Assembly (NCBI GenBank): GCA_032622095.1
Contig: CP136067.1
Span: 201,932,181-201,996,180 of the forward strand
Length of the DNA: 64,000 bases
Source of the DNA: Siphonodentalium dalli
Lineage: Eukaryota > Mollusca > Scaphopoda > Gadilida > Siphonodentaliidae
Reading direction: 5' to 3'
This document shows, in pieces, positions 40,206 through 51,050 of this stretch. Below the pieces are notes generated by a model. That model saw only the letters and a program-made list of their open reading frames with translations. It had not been told where the DNA came from and searched no databases. How positions within the stretch are numbered: the stretch's first letter is position 1; each line of letters begins with the position of its first letter. The position numbers and the translations under genes are program-made.

Positions 40206-41027
40206 TACTCTATTTATTATGGAAGCCATCTTCAAAAGTAAATAAGTTAACAGTGAAATATAATTGATGTATTATAACAATCTGTAACAAAGGCTCTGAA
40301 GTAGTATTTAACTTCTTACGAGCAGGATGTTACTTTTAAATATGTGTTGACATTCATTATGGCAATCACATAAATGCAAAATTGAACTTGAAACCACTGA
40401 ATCATAAGGAATGCATTTAGGATAAACATGGCAAAATTGGATGTCAAAATCTGGATTGACATACCAAAAGGATAATAGGCATTGTATAGGAAAAATATAT
40501 GGCAAAAATGGCAATATCAGAGCAAAAATTATCAAAAATTTCAACTATCTCAAAAAATAGCAAAAATGGACATTTATCAGGCAAAAATAATTTATGCAAG
40601 GTAAACAAGAACAATTACCTCAAAATTGGACAAAAATATAGGGTAATTAAATAAATTATGGCAAAATAGGACAAAATATATCAAATTTTGTCAAAAATTG
40701 ACAAAAATGCAGCAAATTATCAAAAATGGACAATAATCTCAAAAACTGGCAATTAATAATCAATCAAGTCATTCAGTTGTGAGTTGAATGAATAATGGCA
40801 ATATTCAACAAAATGGGCAATATTAATGCAAACGTGGACAAAATATGGAATTTAATGCAATATATTATATAGAATTAATTTGATATAGAATAAATTAATT
40901 AATTGGCAATATTATAATCAGTAATCAATACATTTTATAGCAAAAATTGGACAAAAATTTATTTTGGACAAAAACGGCAAATAAAAATGACAATTTCAGT
41001 TTTCACTACTTCGACATGATCCCATGC
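40206..41027. repeat. Gypsy leader with AT-rich GCAAAAATGG-like degenerate repeats
   Basis: This is the presumed untranslated leader of the gypsy element (minus), starting upstream of the HhH ATG. From about 40420 to 41000 the plus strand is a degenerate repeat of (T)GG(A)CAAAAAT(A/T)-like words. No ORF is credible. Confidence 0.5.
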
Positions 41028-42635
41028 TTACAATTCAACATGACGCTGTGTTTAGTGTCCCTGAGGCGTGACCAATTTTATTAGTTGGTTTACGAACCCG
41101 CCGACAACTTTTTTCCCGAAATGCGAAAAAAATAAAAAATTATTTTCAATGGAAACACGTTTGTACTTTACCCGTTTTATGTCTAAGTTTCATTCCGGAC
41201 TAATTAATGTTCACACCCTCGGTAGCTGTCGTAAAAGTATAAACAATAGATTTAATAATGCCACTTAAATAACTACTAAGTCACAAACCATGCGAACGGA
41301 TGTGTCCATTTCGATTGCGGGAAAAACTGTATAAACGAGTCCATTTTATACTTTCGGTTTCGTGCATATCCGGTGGTATCAAGTGGAATTCTACGTATTT
41401 TTACGTATTTTAAACGAAGTGTCTTTCTAAATGCTGCTGGTCTGAGAAGTGTGCAGCTGTAGGCCTATTGTTGGCCCTCATTGATGAACAGTAACGTTCT
41501 TAGTAACGGATTAGAGGTACGCATTGTGAACGGAACGTGTACGTTTCGTTTCGGGTAAAATTGCAAGACGGTCATTTTGTACTTTCGTTTTCACCCATTC
41601 ATGTCCGGTTGTAACCTTTGTAAATTGGGTTCGTTTTTTCACTTATTTTAAACGACGTTTTCTGCTTCTATTACAACAACCAACAGGACATTCATTACCA
41701 TTTTATTTAGGTCTATATATTTATAAAATAAACACAGAAAACTAACTATTGAAAAACAAAGAAAAGAAGTAATTTTACGTGTACAGGTGTCATTTTATTT
41801 TTTATTGTTCCGGTTGATTAACAAGCTATAGTGGTTTATTTTATAAATACCCATATTTTCCACTTGCAGATAGACCATCTTTATAAATATTTTTGTTTTA
41901 AAACTAATATTTTTATGTTGCTTGACATTGGTCAATAAAGGAAGTCAGTGGCCGAGTGGATAGCGTACTGGTCTCTCGTGCTAAAGGTCCGGCGATCGAT
42001 TCCCGGTCGGGTATTCTGACAAAAATCCAAACTTGGTCAGATTACCACGTTGTACGACTGAAAAGTCTCATTCGTGATCACATAATATATATCAGAATAC
42101 AAGACTGACTTCCCTTCACGGTGACATCATGTCCAGGTATGTTGTTGTCATGTTGTGAGTGCAGTATGCTGTCGGATCGGGAGCCGACATAAATGGCTGA
42201 CCCGTGTACATGGGTGACTATGTGCACGTTAAAGAACCCGGCTGTAGGTTAGACTTAGAGTAGCCCACCAAAGCACCGACCACAGTCGAGACCTGGACCC
42301 TGTCTGTAATACCCGAAAGGGGAGTTGACAGGTAATTCTAGATACATGTAGATAGATTGGAAGGTATCCAGTCAGTTGTTTTATATTATTATTTAATATA
42401 TTAAATATTAATATATTTGAAAGTTTAAGTTGAATGAAGTGTTCAGGGTAAATAACATGTCCATTTTAAGTTACAAAAATCCAGTGGTGATGTTGTGTGA
42501 AAATTCATACCGGATAGAACAAGCCCGAAGGGAGTTTTTTTTTTTTTTTTTTTCCCCTCCTCCATCTACATTTTTTTGGGTCCCATGTTCGTAAACCAAC
42601 TAATTAAATTGGTAAGGCCTGACATTGAATTGTAA
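41028..42635. mobile_element. Foldback/TIR element in the gypsy leader
   Basis: The left end TTACAATTCAA...ACCAATTTTATTAGTTGGTTTACGAAC (41028-41098) is matched on the opposite strand by 42587-42635 with an internal gap. The interior is AT-rich and contains a SINE (41942-42360). TSD and transposase were not found. It separates the 5' LTR from the remaining leader. Confidence 0.6.
41942..42360 (+). mobile_element. tRNA-derived SINE
   Basis: The 5' head has a Pol III A box TGGCCGAGTGG (41949-41959) and B box CGATCGATTCC (41993-42003) spaced as in a tRNA, with GTCAG/CTGAC ends resembling an acceptor stem. The body extends to about 42360 and contains CACGTTAAAGAACCC (42228), a motif I associate with SINE central domains in marine invertebrates (recollection). 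No clear anticodon arm is retained, so it is not called a functional tRNA. Confidence 0.7.
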
Positions 42636-42709
42636 AACACGTGGCATGCCAATTGAAAAAATCAATATGGCGGTCCTCGCCGATTCGATGATTAGCGAAC
42701 GACGTCATT

Positions 42710-43076
42710 TGTAGCGAATTTCTAATGGGGTAATATATTAATCACTACATAGAATACATATTGGGCAATAGAATACTTACCTATCTAGTAGGTCGGGAAC
42801 TCTTATAAGTCGTACATTGTGGTATAATAGTTGTCATACATCATAGTAGAATATTTAGCATTTCAATTAAGTCGTGTGGTCTGGTCCGAGGTCTGATTCT
42901 TTCTGTCTAGATTATATCAACCCACAATCCTCGGCTCTCGCTGTAGTCGGCAATTGGCTGCGATATCGTCGGTTTGATTGGACCGCACCCAATGTTTATT
43001 GATGACGTATTTTGACAGCGGCACATTGTTTATATTGGACCACGTGGAATAATTAGTGTTTACCAAATTCACTACA
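42710..43076 (-). repeat. 5' LTR of the gypsy element
   Basis: This 367-bp copy is indistinguishable by eye from 27137-27503. It is followed on the plus strand by the TSD GCTT (43077-43080). In element orientation the sequence just inside (AATGACGTCG) does not resemble a usual tRNA primer site. Confidence 0.92.
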
Positions 43077-45465
43077 GCTTCAAAACAACATTTATGAATG
43101 AACTGTGACGTCACATGGAATCGCGTGCAAACATTCCAACGTATATTCATGCGCACTATAACAAAATATTTCCTAGTTTGTATCATTATTTGAATGCCCC
43201 CCATGGTAGATAATACGGTAAAACATTTCAGAAAGTAACTACCTATATTTTATAAAAAACACAGGTGTTGGAGATTTTGTCCATACAAATTCAATTTTTG
43301 TTAGACATAAGTATGCGCGTGCCGTTGCAGGTTATGAGAATTTAGCAAATCGATTTAATCGTGTGATACAAACAAACTTGCAGGTTGGAACAATTTACTC
43401 AAAAAAACTAATCCAATAATTTTGGCTTTAAAAAAAACCTCTTACATTACAATGACATGGATTCGGTCACACGAATGGTAGATAACGTGTTATATGCACA
43501 GTGTGCTTGTACCAAGAATCTCCGTCGCAGTTTCGGTAGTGATGTTCGGGAATCTTCGGGGGATCTTCACACCGAGTGATGATCGGGAATCTTCGGGGGA
43601 TCTTCACCATAGTCTAGTCGTAATTCTCAGAAAAGACATTTCTAGAAGCATTTCCGCGGAAAAGTGTCAAACCAACTTTTTTACCATAATTCGAAGGTGC
43701 CGAACACGAATAGACTGCCTGTCGCCCGATTGGATGAACATAGGGTTCAATAAAAGGCTTTTAAAATCTTCGTGTTTCTTCGTTGGGGGGGGGGGGGTTG
43801 TTGATACGGCGCATCGTACAACGTAATATGAAATCACGTAACTGGCCTTGAACTTACTCAAACTTATATACTCCTCGCGGAACGTTCAAAGCCGCGTTGT
43901 ATCAGACATGTTAGTATTCAATATATAGGAGGCAGAATAGCCAATTTTATACATCAACCAACTTGTAAGCTGGGGCAATATTACCATTTTCCATATTTTG
44001 GCGGCCATTTTGAGCCAAAGTAAGAATTTGGGTTCCAATTAGTTGGAATATTCATAGGTAATGATATGCCTCACTTATATTACAAAGTTCTGTTCCTCAC
44101 TTATATTACAAAGTTCTGTTCATTTCTTGAAATATGACTAGAATCCCAATTGTGATTTTTTTATTGTGAAATTTTATACTGCGTTCTAAAAAAATCTAAT
44201 TTTTTAGGGAAGGGGCTAGGACCCCAATAGTGGCATATTTAATTGCTCCAATGATCAGTTAATATACAAAACACAAAATAAAGTCACATTACTCAGCCAG
44301 TTCCAAACAGCATGAACTGATCTAGAAGATATTTGGTGAAAAAACGTCATATTTTCAACTTAATCCTGATTCACAGAACTTTCAACCGGGTGTGATTTCA
44401 TGAAGAGCGTTTATTTATTAAAATAACATACTTGTCCATATATGTATAGCAGATAATGAGATAGTTCTGATAGAAAGGTCACGAGGGGATGATTCAAATA
44501 ACAAAGTATGCCCATGTTAATGAGATTATATGTATAACGAGTGTGAAATATGTCTCGATATTGACTTACTGTATTTTCGCGGCAAAAAAAAACAGTATGT
44601 GACTTTAAGTTGATTTTATGGGTGAAATATGGGTCACAGGCAGCGACAGGCACCCTCATTGGATTCAGCATACTTGAATTATGCTAGAAAACTTAGTTTC
44701 ATGCTTTTCCCCAAAAATGCCTCTAGGGTTCTAGTATTCCACAAATGTAGCTTTTCCGACCAGACTATTATAATCTTAACTCCTAGAGTTATGTGAAATC
44801 ATAACAGTGTTAGATTTATTATACTATACTGCACATGTATAATGCTATACCATTTGTTAAAGATACGGTAAACATATTTGATTCGAGTCGATGAACCCAT
44901 CCATTACCTCTCAGAGTGATCAAATATCGATGTTTGAAATCTATTATTTTTGGTGGCCCAATAGACAGTCAACGAGAAGAATTTCATTGACCAAATTTCG
45001 GGTAAAGATGGATAACTCTAAAATCAAGTGGCTTTTTGTGTTAGATATTTGACAAACCGGCAAAACTTCGTTGAACAAAATGTTGATAAATAACAGGTTT
45101 TGTGCAAATGTATACTATAGTTGATTGTGCTTTTCGTTATATTTGGGCAATTATTAGATTCTGATAACTGAAGCGGCATTTCAAAACATGTTGTCGTTCT
45201 TGTTGGAATGTGATGATATGGAGACCCTCTGATTGAGTACCTTTAATTTGAAATATTAAATATTAAAAAGATGTTAGTTTTCTATTTACGTGTCCCTGGT
45301 ATTCAATACTACTGTGTACGACCATGAACGGTCACCCAAGATTAGCTGGGTGGTTTCCGCACATGCCACTTCAACTTCTCCTCATTCAGTATATTATACC
45401 ACTGCTGTCATTTGGAACATGGTCTATGCCTTTCACCCCCACCCAAATACGCCATATCATGTCAT
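43077..45465. other. Right flank of the gypsy element, no gene seen
   Basis: Non-coding. Two small tandem duplications are visible: a 30-bp unit GATG(T/A)TCGGGAATCTTCGG with period 37 (43541-43607) and a 26-bp unit CCTCACTTATATTACAAAG (44069-44120). A poly-G run lies at about 43787-43797. Open frames are short and without domains. Confidence 0.5.
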
Positions 45466-45711
45466 TAACTCGCAGCCATATTAGATCCACCATGCAGGTC
45501 CGGTTCCGTTGTATCAGATTCTTCCATGCAGCCCCGGTTGTTTTATTACTACAGATCAAAGTTCTGGAGTAGCATTTCCATATATGGAGCTTTTGAATAT
45601 TCATGATTTCCATATATGTCATATATGGAAATGCTACTCCAAAACTTTGAACTGTAGCACTAAAACCACGGAACCGGAACCTGGTGGGTCCAATATGGCC
45701 GCGAGTAAGTT
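45466..45711. mobile_element. Foldback MITE (~245 bp)
   Basis: Nearly the whole segment is an inverted repeat. TTAACTCGCAGCCATATT on the left is answered by AATATGGCCGCGAGTAAGTT on the right. CGGTTCCG pairs with CGGAACCG, and GGAGTAGCATTTCCATATATG pairs with its complement around a short AT-rich loop (about 45590-45615). Non-coding; TSD not obvious. Confidence 0.7.
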
Positions 45712-45959
45712 AGACAGGGCGTATATATATGTATGATATGAGATCATACATTTATTAAAAAGTTTAATCTTTCCCTAAAGCTGCTAAATCAAATCATTAC
45801 TAGCCAATACGGAGACTAATTCCAATACCTCATGCCAACGTTCACTTCGTTCCTGAGTCTGTTTTCAATAAATTTAATCAAATAGTATTCCGGATGCCGC
45901 CTCTCTGTTATGGCGTATTCCGGATGCCGGTGTCCATTTTAAGCCGGATGCCGGATGCC

Positions 45960-47004
45960 AGGGGGAGGGGGTCGTCACCCTCATATATAATACCTTCCAG
46001 GTAGGCTCCAATGGGGTCGTATTTCGAATCGGACTCTGGAATCCAATTGGGAGCCAGAGTCCGATTCGTTTGTTTTCGCATTAACTCTCTACATGTCGGT
46101 GGGAGGGGGTGCCGGTGGGTCCTCTACCAGACCCGCACGTCATTTGACTTATAACCCCGGGAGGGACAGGGAGGGACGGGTTTACAATAGGATTCTGAAT
46201 AGTTCGCCAGAATTCAATTCGCCAATTCTCGAATTGGCTGTCGTTGTGTTTGTCGGGAGCTGCACGATGGGTTTCTATTCCATTTGGGCACTAATATTAC
46301 CGCGCCCCTCAGAATAGAGCCTATATTCCACGGTAGGGTCCAATGGGGGGGGGGGGTCCAGAAGGGTGTGGTCGGAAGCTGAATATGAAACTATGTGTGG
46401 GCTTCAAACCACATGGAAACAACATGTCGATGATTAAATTCAGAAAAAATGGGAGGTTCCACGAAGAGCGTGTCTGATTTTTGAATAGGACTCTGGTAAG
46501 CCAGAGTACGGTTCGCGTTGTTCCCTTAATAAAGCACAGTATGTTGTTGGGAGGGGGTGGAAAATTTGGGATCATGTCGATCCGCAGATTCTCTACCCGA
46601 TCCCCACTTCAAATTATATATAATACCCACGGGGAGGCTCCAATGGGGTCGTATTTCGAATCGGACTCTGGAATCCAATTGGGAGCCAGAGTCCGATTCG
46701 TTTGTTTTCGCATTAACTCTCTACATGTCGGTGGGAGGGGTGCCGGAGTTGGGATGTTGACCACTGGCGGGTCCTCTACCAGACCCGCACGTCATTTGAC
46801 TTATAATCCCGGGGAGGGACCGGGAGGGACGGTTTTCCAATATGATTCGGAATAGTACGCCAGAATCCAATTCGCCAATTCTAGAATTGGCTGTCGTTGT
46901 GTTTGTGTTATTACCGCGCCCCTCATTATAGAGCCTATATTCCACGGGAAGGTCCAATGGGGGGTGCAGGAGGGGACTGGTCGGAGTGTCGGAAGCTGAA
47001 TATG
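45960..47004 (+). repeat. ~630-bp tandem repeat, left block
   Basis: CTCCAATGGGGTCGTATTTC starts a unit near 46004 and again near 46637, about 633 bp apart. Units contain paired inner words (CGGACTCTGG ... CCAGAGTCCG; AATTCGCCAATTCTCGAATT) and poly-G stretches. The same unit occurs in reverse orientation at 63170-64000. Open frames in it are shadows. Confidence 0.8.
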
Positions 47005-47779
47005 GGTAATTATGAACCGATTTGACCAAATAAACGGCGCGGTAGGGTGGCACACCCCAAAATTGGATATGAAACAGTAAACCGCACCATCTAATTCATT
47101 CGGCTGCCACATGAGGTGGCTAAAGTGGCAACCATAGCCGTTTAGGTATTTATGAACCGATATTGATCAAATGAACGGTGCGGTAGGGTGTCCCACCCCA
47201 AAATTAGATATAAAAATAGAAAACCACATCTTTCTAGCCCGTGCGGTTGACACATGAGGTGGCCAAAGTGGCAACCATAACCGTTGGGTATTTATGAACC
47301 TATTTCGACCAAGTAAACGGTGCGGTATGGTGGCCCACCCCAAAATTAAATATAAAAACAGAAAACCGCACCCTCTAGCCCGTGCGGTTGCCACATGAGG
47401 TGGCCAAAGTGGCAACCATAACCGTTTGGGTATTTATGAACCGGTTTTGACCAAACAAACGGTGCGGTAGGGTGGCCCACCCCAAAATTAGATATAAAAA
47501 CAGAACACTGCACCCATTAGGCCGTGCGGTTGCGACAGGAGGTGGCCAAAGTGGCAACCATAGCCGTTTTGGTATTTATGAACCGATTCGTACCAAATAA
47601 ACGGCGCGGTAGGGTGGCCCACCCCAAAATTAGATACAAAACCGAAAACCGCACCCTTCTAGCCCGTGCGGTCGTGCGGTTGCCACATGAAGTGGCCAAT
47701 GTGGCAACCATAACCGTTTGGGTATTTATGAAGCGATTTTGACCAAGTAAACGGTGCGGTATGGTGGCCCACCCCAAAA
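47005..47779 (-). repeat. ~142-bp satellite array, left block 1
   Basis: About 5.5 units of roughly 142 bp contain CCCGTGCGGTTGCCACATGA, GGTATTTATGAACCGATT, AAATAAACGGTGCGGTAGG and GGCCCACCCCAAAATTAGAT. The array is interrupted exactly after CCCCAAAA by a Helitron-like element and continues at 51051. Confidence 0.9.
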
Positions 47780-50700
47780 TCTATATCTATATTTGCGAAT
47801 TTCTGTCTGTCTGTCTGTCTGTCTGTCCGTGTTCTATAGAAATTCACAGGGGACCATCTATATGGCACTAAAGGGGTCTACTAGGGGTAACTTTTCACGA
47901 GAAAGATAATGGTGTGGGTTAGAATTTTCTAAAGTGACGCGGTTGTTGTCAGGGGCAGGGAAAACAAATGTCGCCGATTGCCACGAAACTTATATATAAT
48001 CATCCTCATGATATAAGGAATCCGATGGTATGGTTTAAATATGTCAAAAGTGGCGCCGTTCGAGTCAGGGACGCATGGAAGGGGAGAGGGGCACCAAATT
48101 TGATAAACTAAGTTTAGCGCCGAGGGACCATCTAGATGGCACCAAACTGGTCTACTAGGAATAACGTTTTGCGAGAAAGCTAATGGTGCGGCTTAGAATT
48201 TCTAAAGTCACGCCGTTTTCACGGACAGAACAGGGGAGGAGCAGACAAAATTTTTGCCGCCGATGGCCACGAAACTTTTATATAATCATTGCCATGATAT
48301 GAGGAATCTAATGGTGCTGTTTAAATATGTCAAACGTGGCGCCATTCCCGTCAGGGATGCACGGAAGGTGAGAGGGCCACCAATATTGATAAAACTAATT
48401 TTAGCGCCGATTTCCACCAAATTGATGTATATTCTTTTTCATGATAAAAGGAATCTAATTGTGCGATATAAAGACTCCAAATTGCTGTAATTTGTTTGAA
48501 AGTTTGTGGAAGGGGCACTCAATTTGAATGGGTTTAGTCGCCACCACATTTATACTTAGCATCCCCATGGTATGGTGTGGCTTAAATCCGTCAAAAGTGG
48601 CGTCATTCGAGTCGGGGAAAGGCAGAGGTGCAACAAGATTGATAAGCAATAAGTTTAGCGACAATTTCCACCAAAGTGATACCCACTCTTATCCATAATA
48701 CGAGGAGTCTGATCGTGATTTAAAGACGCCATGTTGGTGCTGTCTGTGTGACAGTTTGGGGTTAGTGAGCACTAAATTTGATCAACACTGGTTTAGTCGC
48801 CGATTAGTACCAAACTTATCAATAATAATCTTCATGATATGAGGAGTCTAAGTGGGTGGTTTAAGGATGTCGCAAACTGTCACACATGGGCCATTCGAGC
48901 CAGGATGCATAGAGGGTGAGAGGAACACAACAAAAAAAGGACAATATGTTTAAAAAAATTAGCGCCGATTTCCACCAGATTGATATATATTCTCCGTGAT
49001 ACGAGAAATCTAATCGTTTGGGTTAGATACACTAAATTAGTGTCGTTTTGGTTGAGAGATATAGGGGCCCTAAATTGTATACGGATTTGTATACTGGCAA
49101 TTTATACAAAAACTTTTACAATATCATCCACAAATGATTTTAGCACCGATTTCCACCAAATTGATACACATTAATCTCCACGAAACAACGAATCTAATTG
49201 TGTGATTTAAAGACGCCAAATTGGTGTCGTTTGGATGTGAGAATGGGGGGGGGGGGGGCACTAACATTGTTAAGAATTGTTTTAGTCACCAATTGATACC
49301 AAACTTTTTTTAAATCCTCCACATGGTATGATGAGTCTAATGGTGTGGCTTAAAACTGTTAGAAGTGTCGTCATTCGAGTCAGGGTGCACTGAAAATGAG
49401 AGGGGCACCATAATTCATACACAATAATGTTAGCGCCAATTTTCACCAAATTGATAAACATTCTTATCCATGATATGAAAACTCAAATCATGTGATTTAA
49501 AGACGATATATTGGTGCTGTTTGTGTGAGAGATGGTGTGGGGTGGGCACTAAATTTGATAAAAAATATTGTTTAGTCGCCGATCAGCACTAAACTGATAA
49601 ATAATCATCTCCATGGTATCAGGAGTCTAATTGTGTAGTTTAAAGATGTCAAAAGTGGTGCCATTCGAGACAGGGTGAGAGAGACACAACAATTGATAAA
49701 CAATAAATTATGTTTAGTGCCGATTTCCACCAGACTGATACATATTCTTCTCCGTGATTCGAGGAATCTAATCGTGTGGTTTAAATACGCCAAATTTGTG
49801 CCATTTCGGTGAGAGATGTGGGGGTACTAAATTTATACGAATTTGTATACTCGCCAATGTTAATTTTTTTTATATATATTCATCTCTACTGATAATGAGT
49901 CGTAAGTTTTGGGTTTAATTATGTCAAATGTGGTGCCACTTGAGTCCTAAATAGGGACGGGCGGATTACCAAAACTGATAGAATTATGTTTAGTGCAAAT
50001 TAACATCAAATTCATACACGTTCTTCTCAAATGATACCAGGAATCAAATCGTGCATGTTAAAACGTCACATTTGATGCCTAAATATATATGCAAATATAT
50101 GTCTGTCTGTATGTGTTTGATATATAACTTCACGGGATACAATCGAGATGGCACCAAAGCATTCTAAAAGTGGTAACTTTTTACGAGGAAGAGAATGGTA
50201 CATGTTAAAATATTAGTTACATGTTAATATTATAACACAATTGAGTCTGCCCTTTCAATATAGTTTCCATACAAACGTTACAAGAGATATGGAAATGTAT
50301 ATATAGAAGGCCTGTTCAACAATATTGATCACAGTTTGCCGTCAAATATAATTTCTTCTGAGATAAAAGAAAATGGAGTCAGTGGAACATAACTTTTCAG
50401 GATCCTCCAATACTGACATCTGACAATGTTATATCTGCCCAATATACAGAATATATATTCATGTTTTAGAACAGCCTCATCGCCTAGATAAACAACTCAA
50501 AATCTCGCTCTGAGTCGGGCACATGCAGCTGATATAGTAGCATAGCAACATTTCTTTAAAACTGAGAATAATTAGCCAGTATATAGCACCATGAACAGAG
50601 GAGCACCTGGATATTTATTTAAAATATCTGTATCTTCATGGAAATATGATAACCAGGTGTCCTCAAAATCTTTGTTAAACCCACTAGATTGATTGATACA

Positions 50701-51050
50701 TCTCTATATGAAACCCAACTGTCGTCTTTTATTTTTGCGATCTAATGTGTTTATGATGTTCATGTTATAACGTCTGAAGTATACGCAGTTGTAAATAAAT
50801 AAATAGTTCATTGTTGGTGGGACGGATTAATCGCGATAAACAACATGACAATCGCTCCGATCCGACAAGGTGAGCTGCTACTTATATTTCCTGTGTAAGA
50901 ATCATGTTTTGTGATGCTATTTGGATATATAATTTATGAAAATATGGGTAACGCTTTGAACAAGAGTATCCTATATTCCCGCCATATATCCACAGTATGC
51001 AGAGGGGTTCACATCAATTTAACCTGGGCAACGCCGGGTAACCCTTCTAG
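47780..51050 (+). mobile_element. Helitron-like element, non-autonomous
   Basis: The element starts TCTATATC (47780) and ends CTTCTAG (51050). It is inserted between A and T of the satellite word CCCCAAAA|TTA(G/A)ATATA with no target duplication, as canonical Helitrons do. A 6-bp-stem hairpin ACCTGG-GCAACG-CCGGGT (51022-51039) lies about 11 bp before CTAG. A CTGT tetranucleotide run is near the 5' end. The interior is a degenerate tandem repeat of about 170-300 bp with GCGCCGATTTCCACCAAATT (for example 48403, 48960, 49143, 49433, 49721). No Rep/helicase ORF is present. Confidence 0.82.

Larger units (their letters stand above)
27137..43076 (-). mobile_element. 15.9 kb Ty3/gypsy LTR retrotransposon with TatD ORF and nested elements
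   Basis: Two 367-bp LTRs that read as identical (TGTAG...CTACA) bound the element, and GCTT flanks both sides (27133-27136, 43077-43080) as a 4-bp TSD. Coding order on the minus strand is: HhH ORF (split), gag, protease-RNase H, integrase-PHD, a small acidic ORF, and a TatD-nuclease ORF. The integrase-after-RNase-H order and the CCHC gag define Ty3/gypsy. The RT core is missing and one indel splits pol from integrase, so it cannot move by itself. About 5 kb of other elements sit in its 5' part. No convincing tRNA primer site was found next to the 5' LTR. Confidence 0.88.

Noticed and set aside
41942-42020. Functional tRNA gene
   Set aside because: A and B boxes are present, but the anticodon arm is poor and a long SINE body follows.
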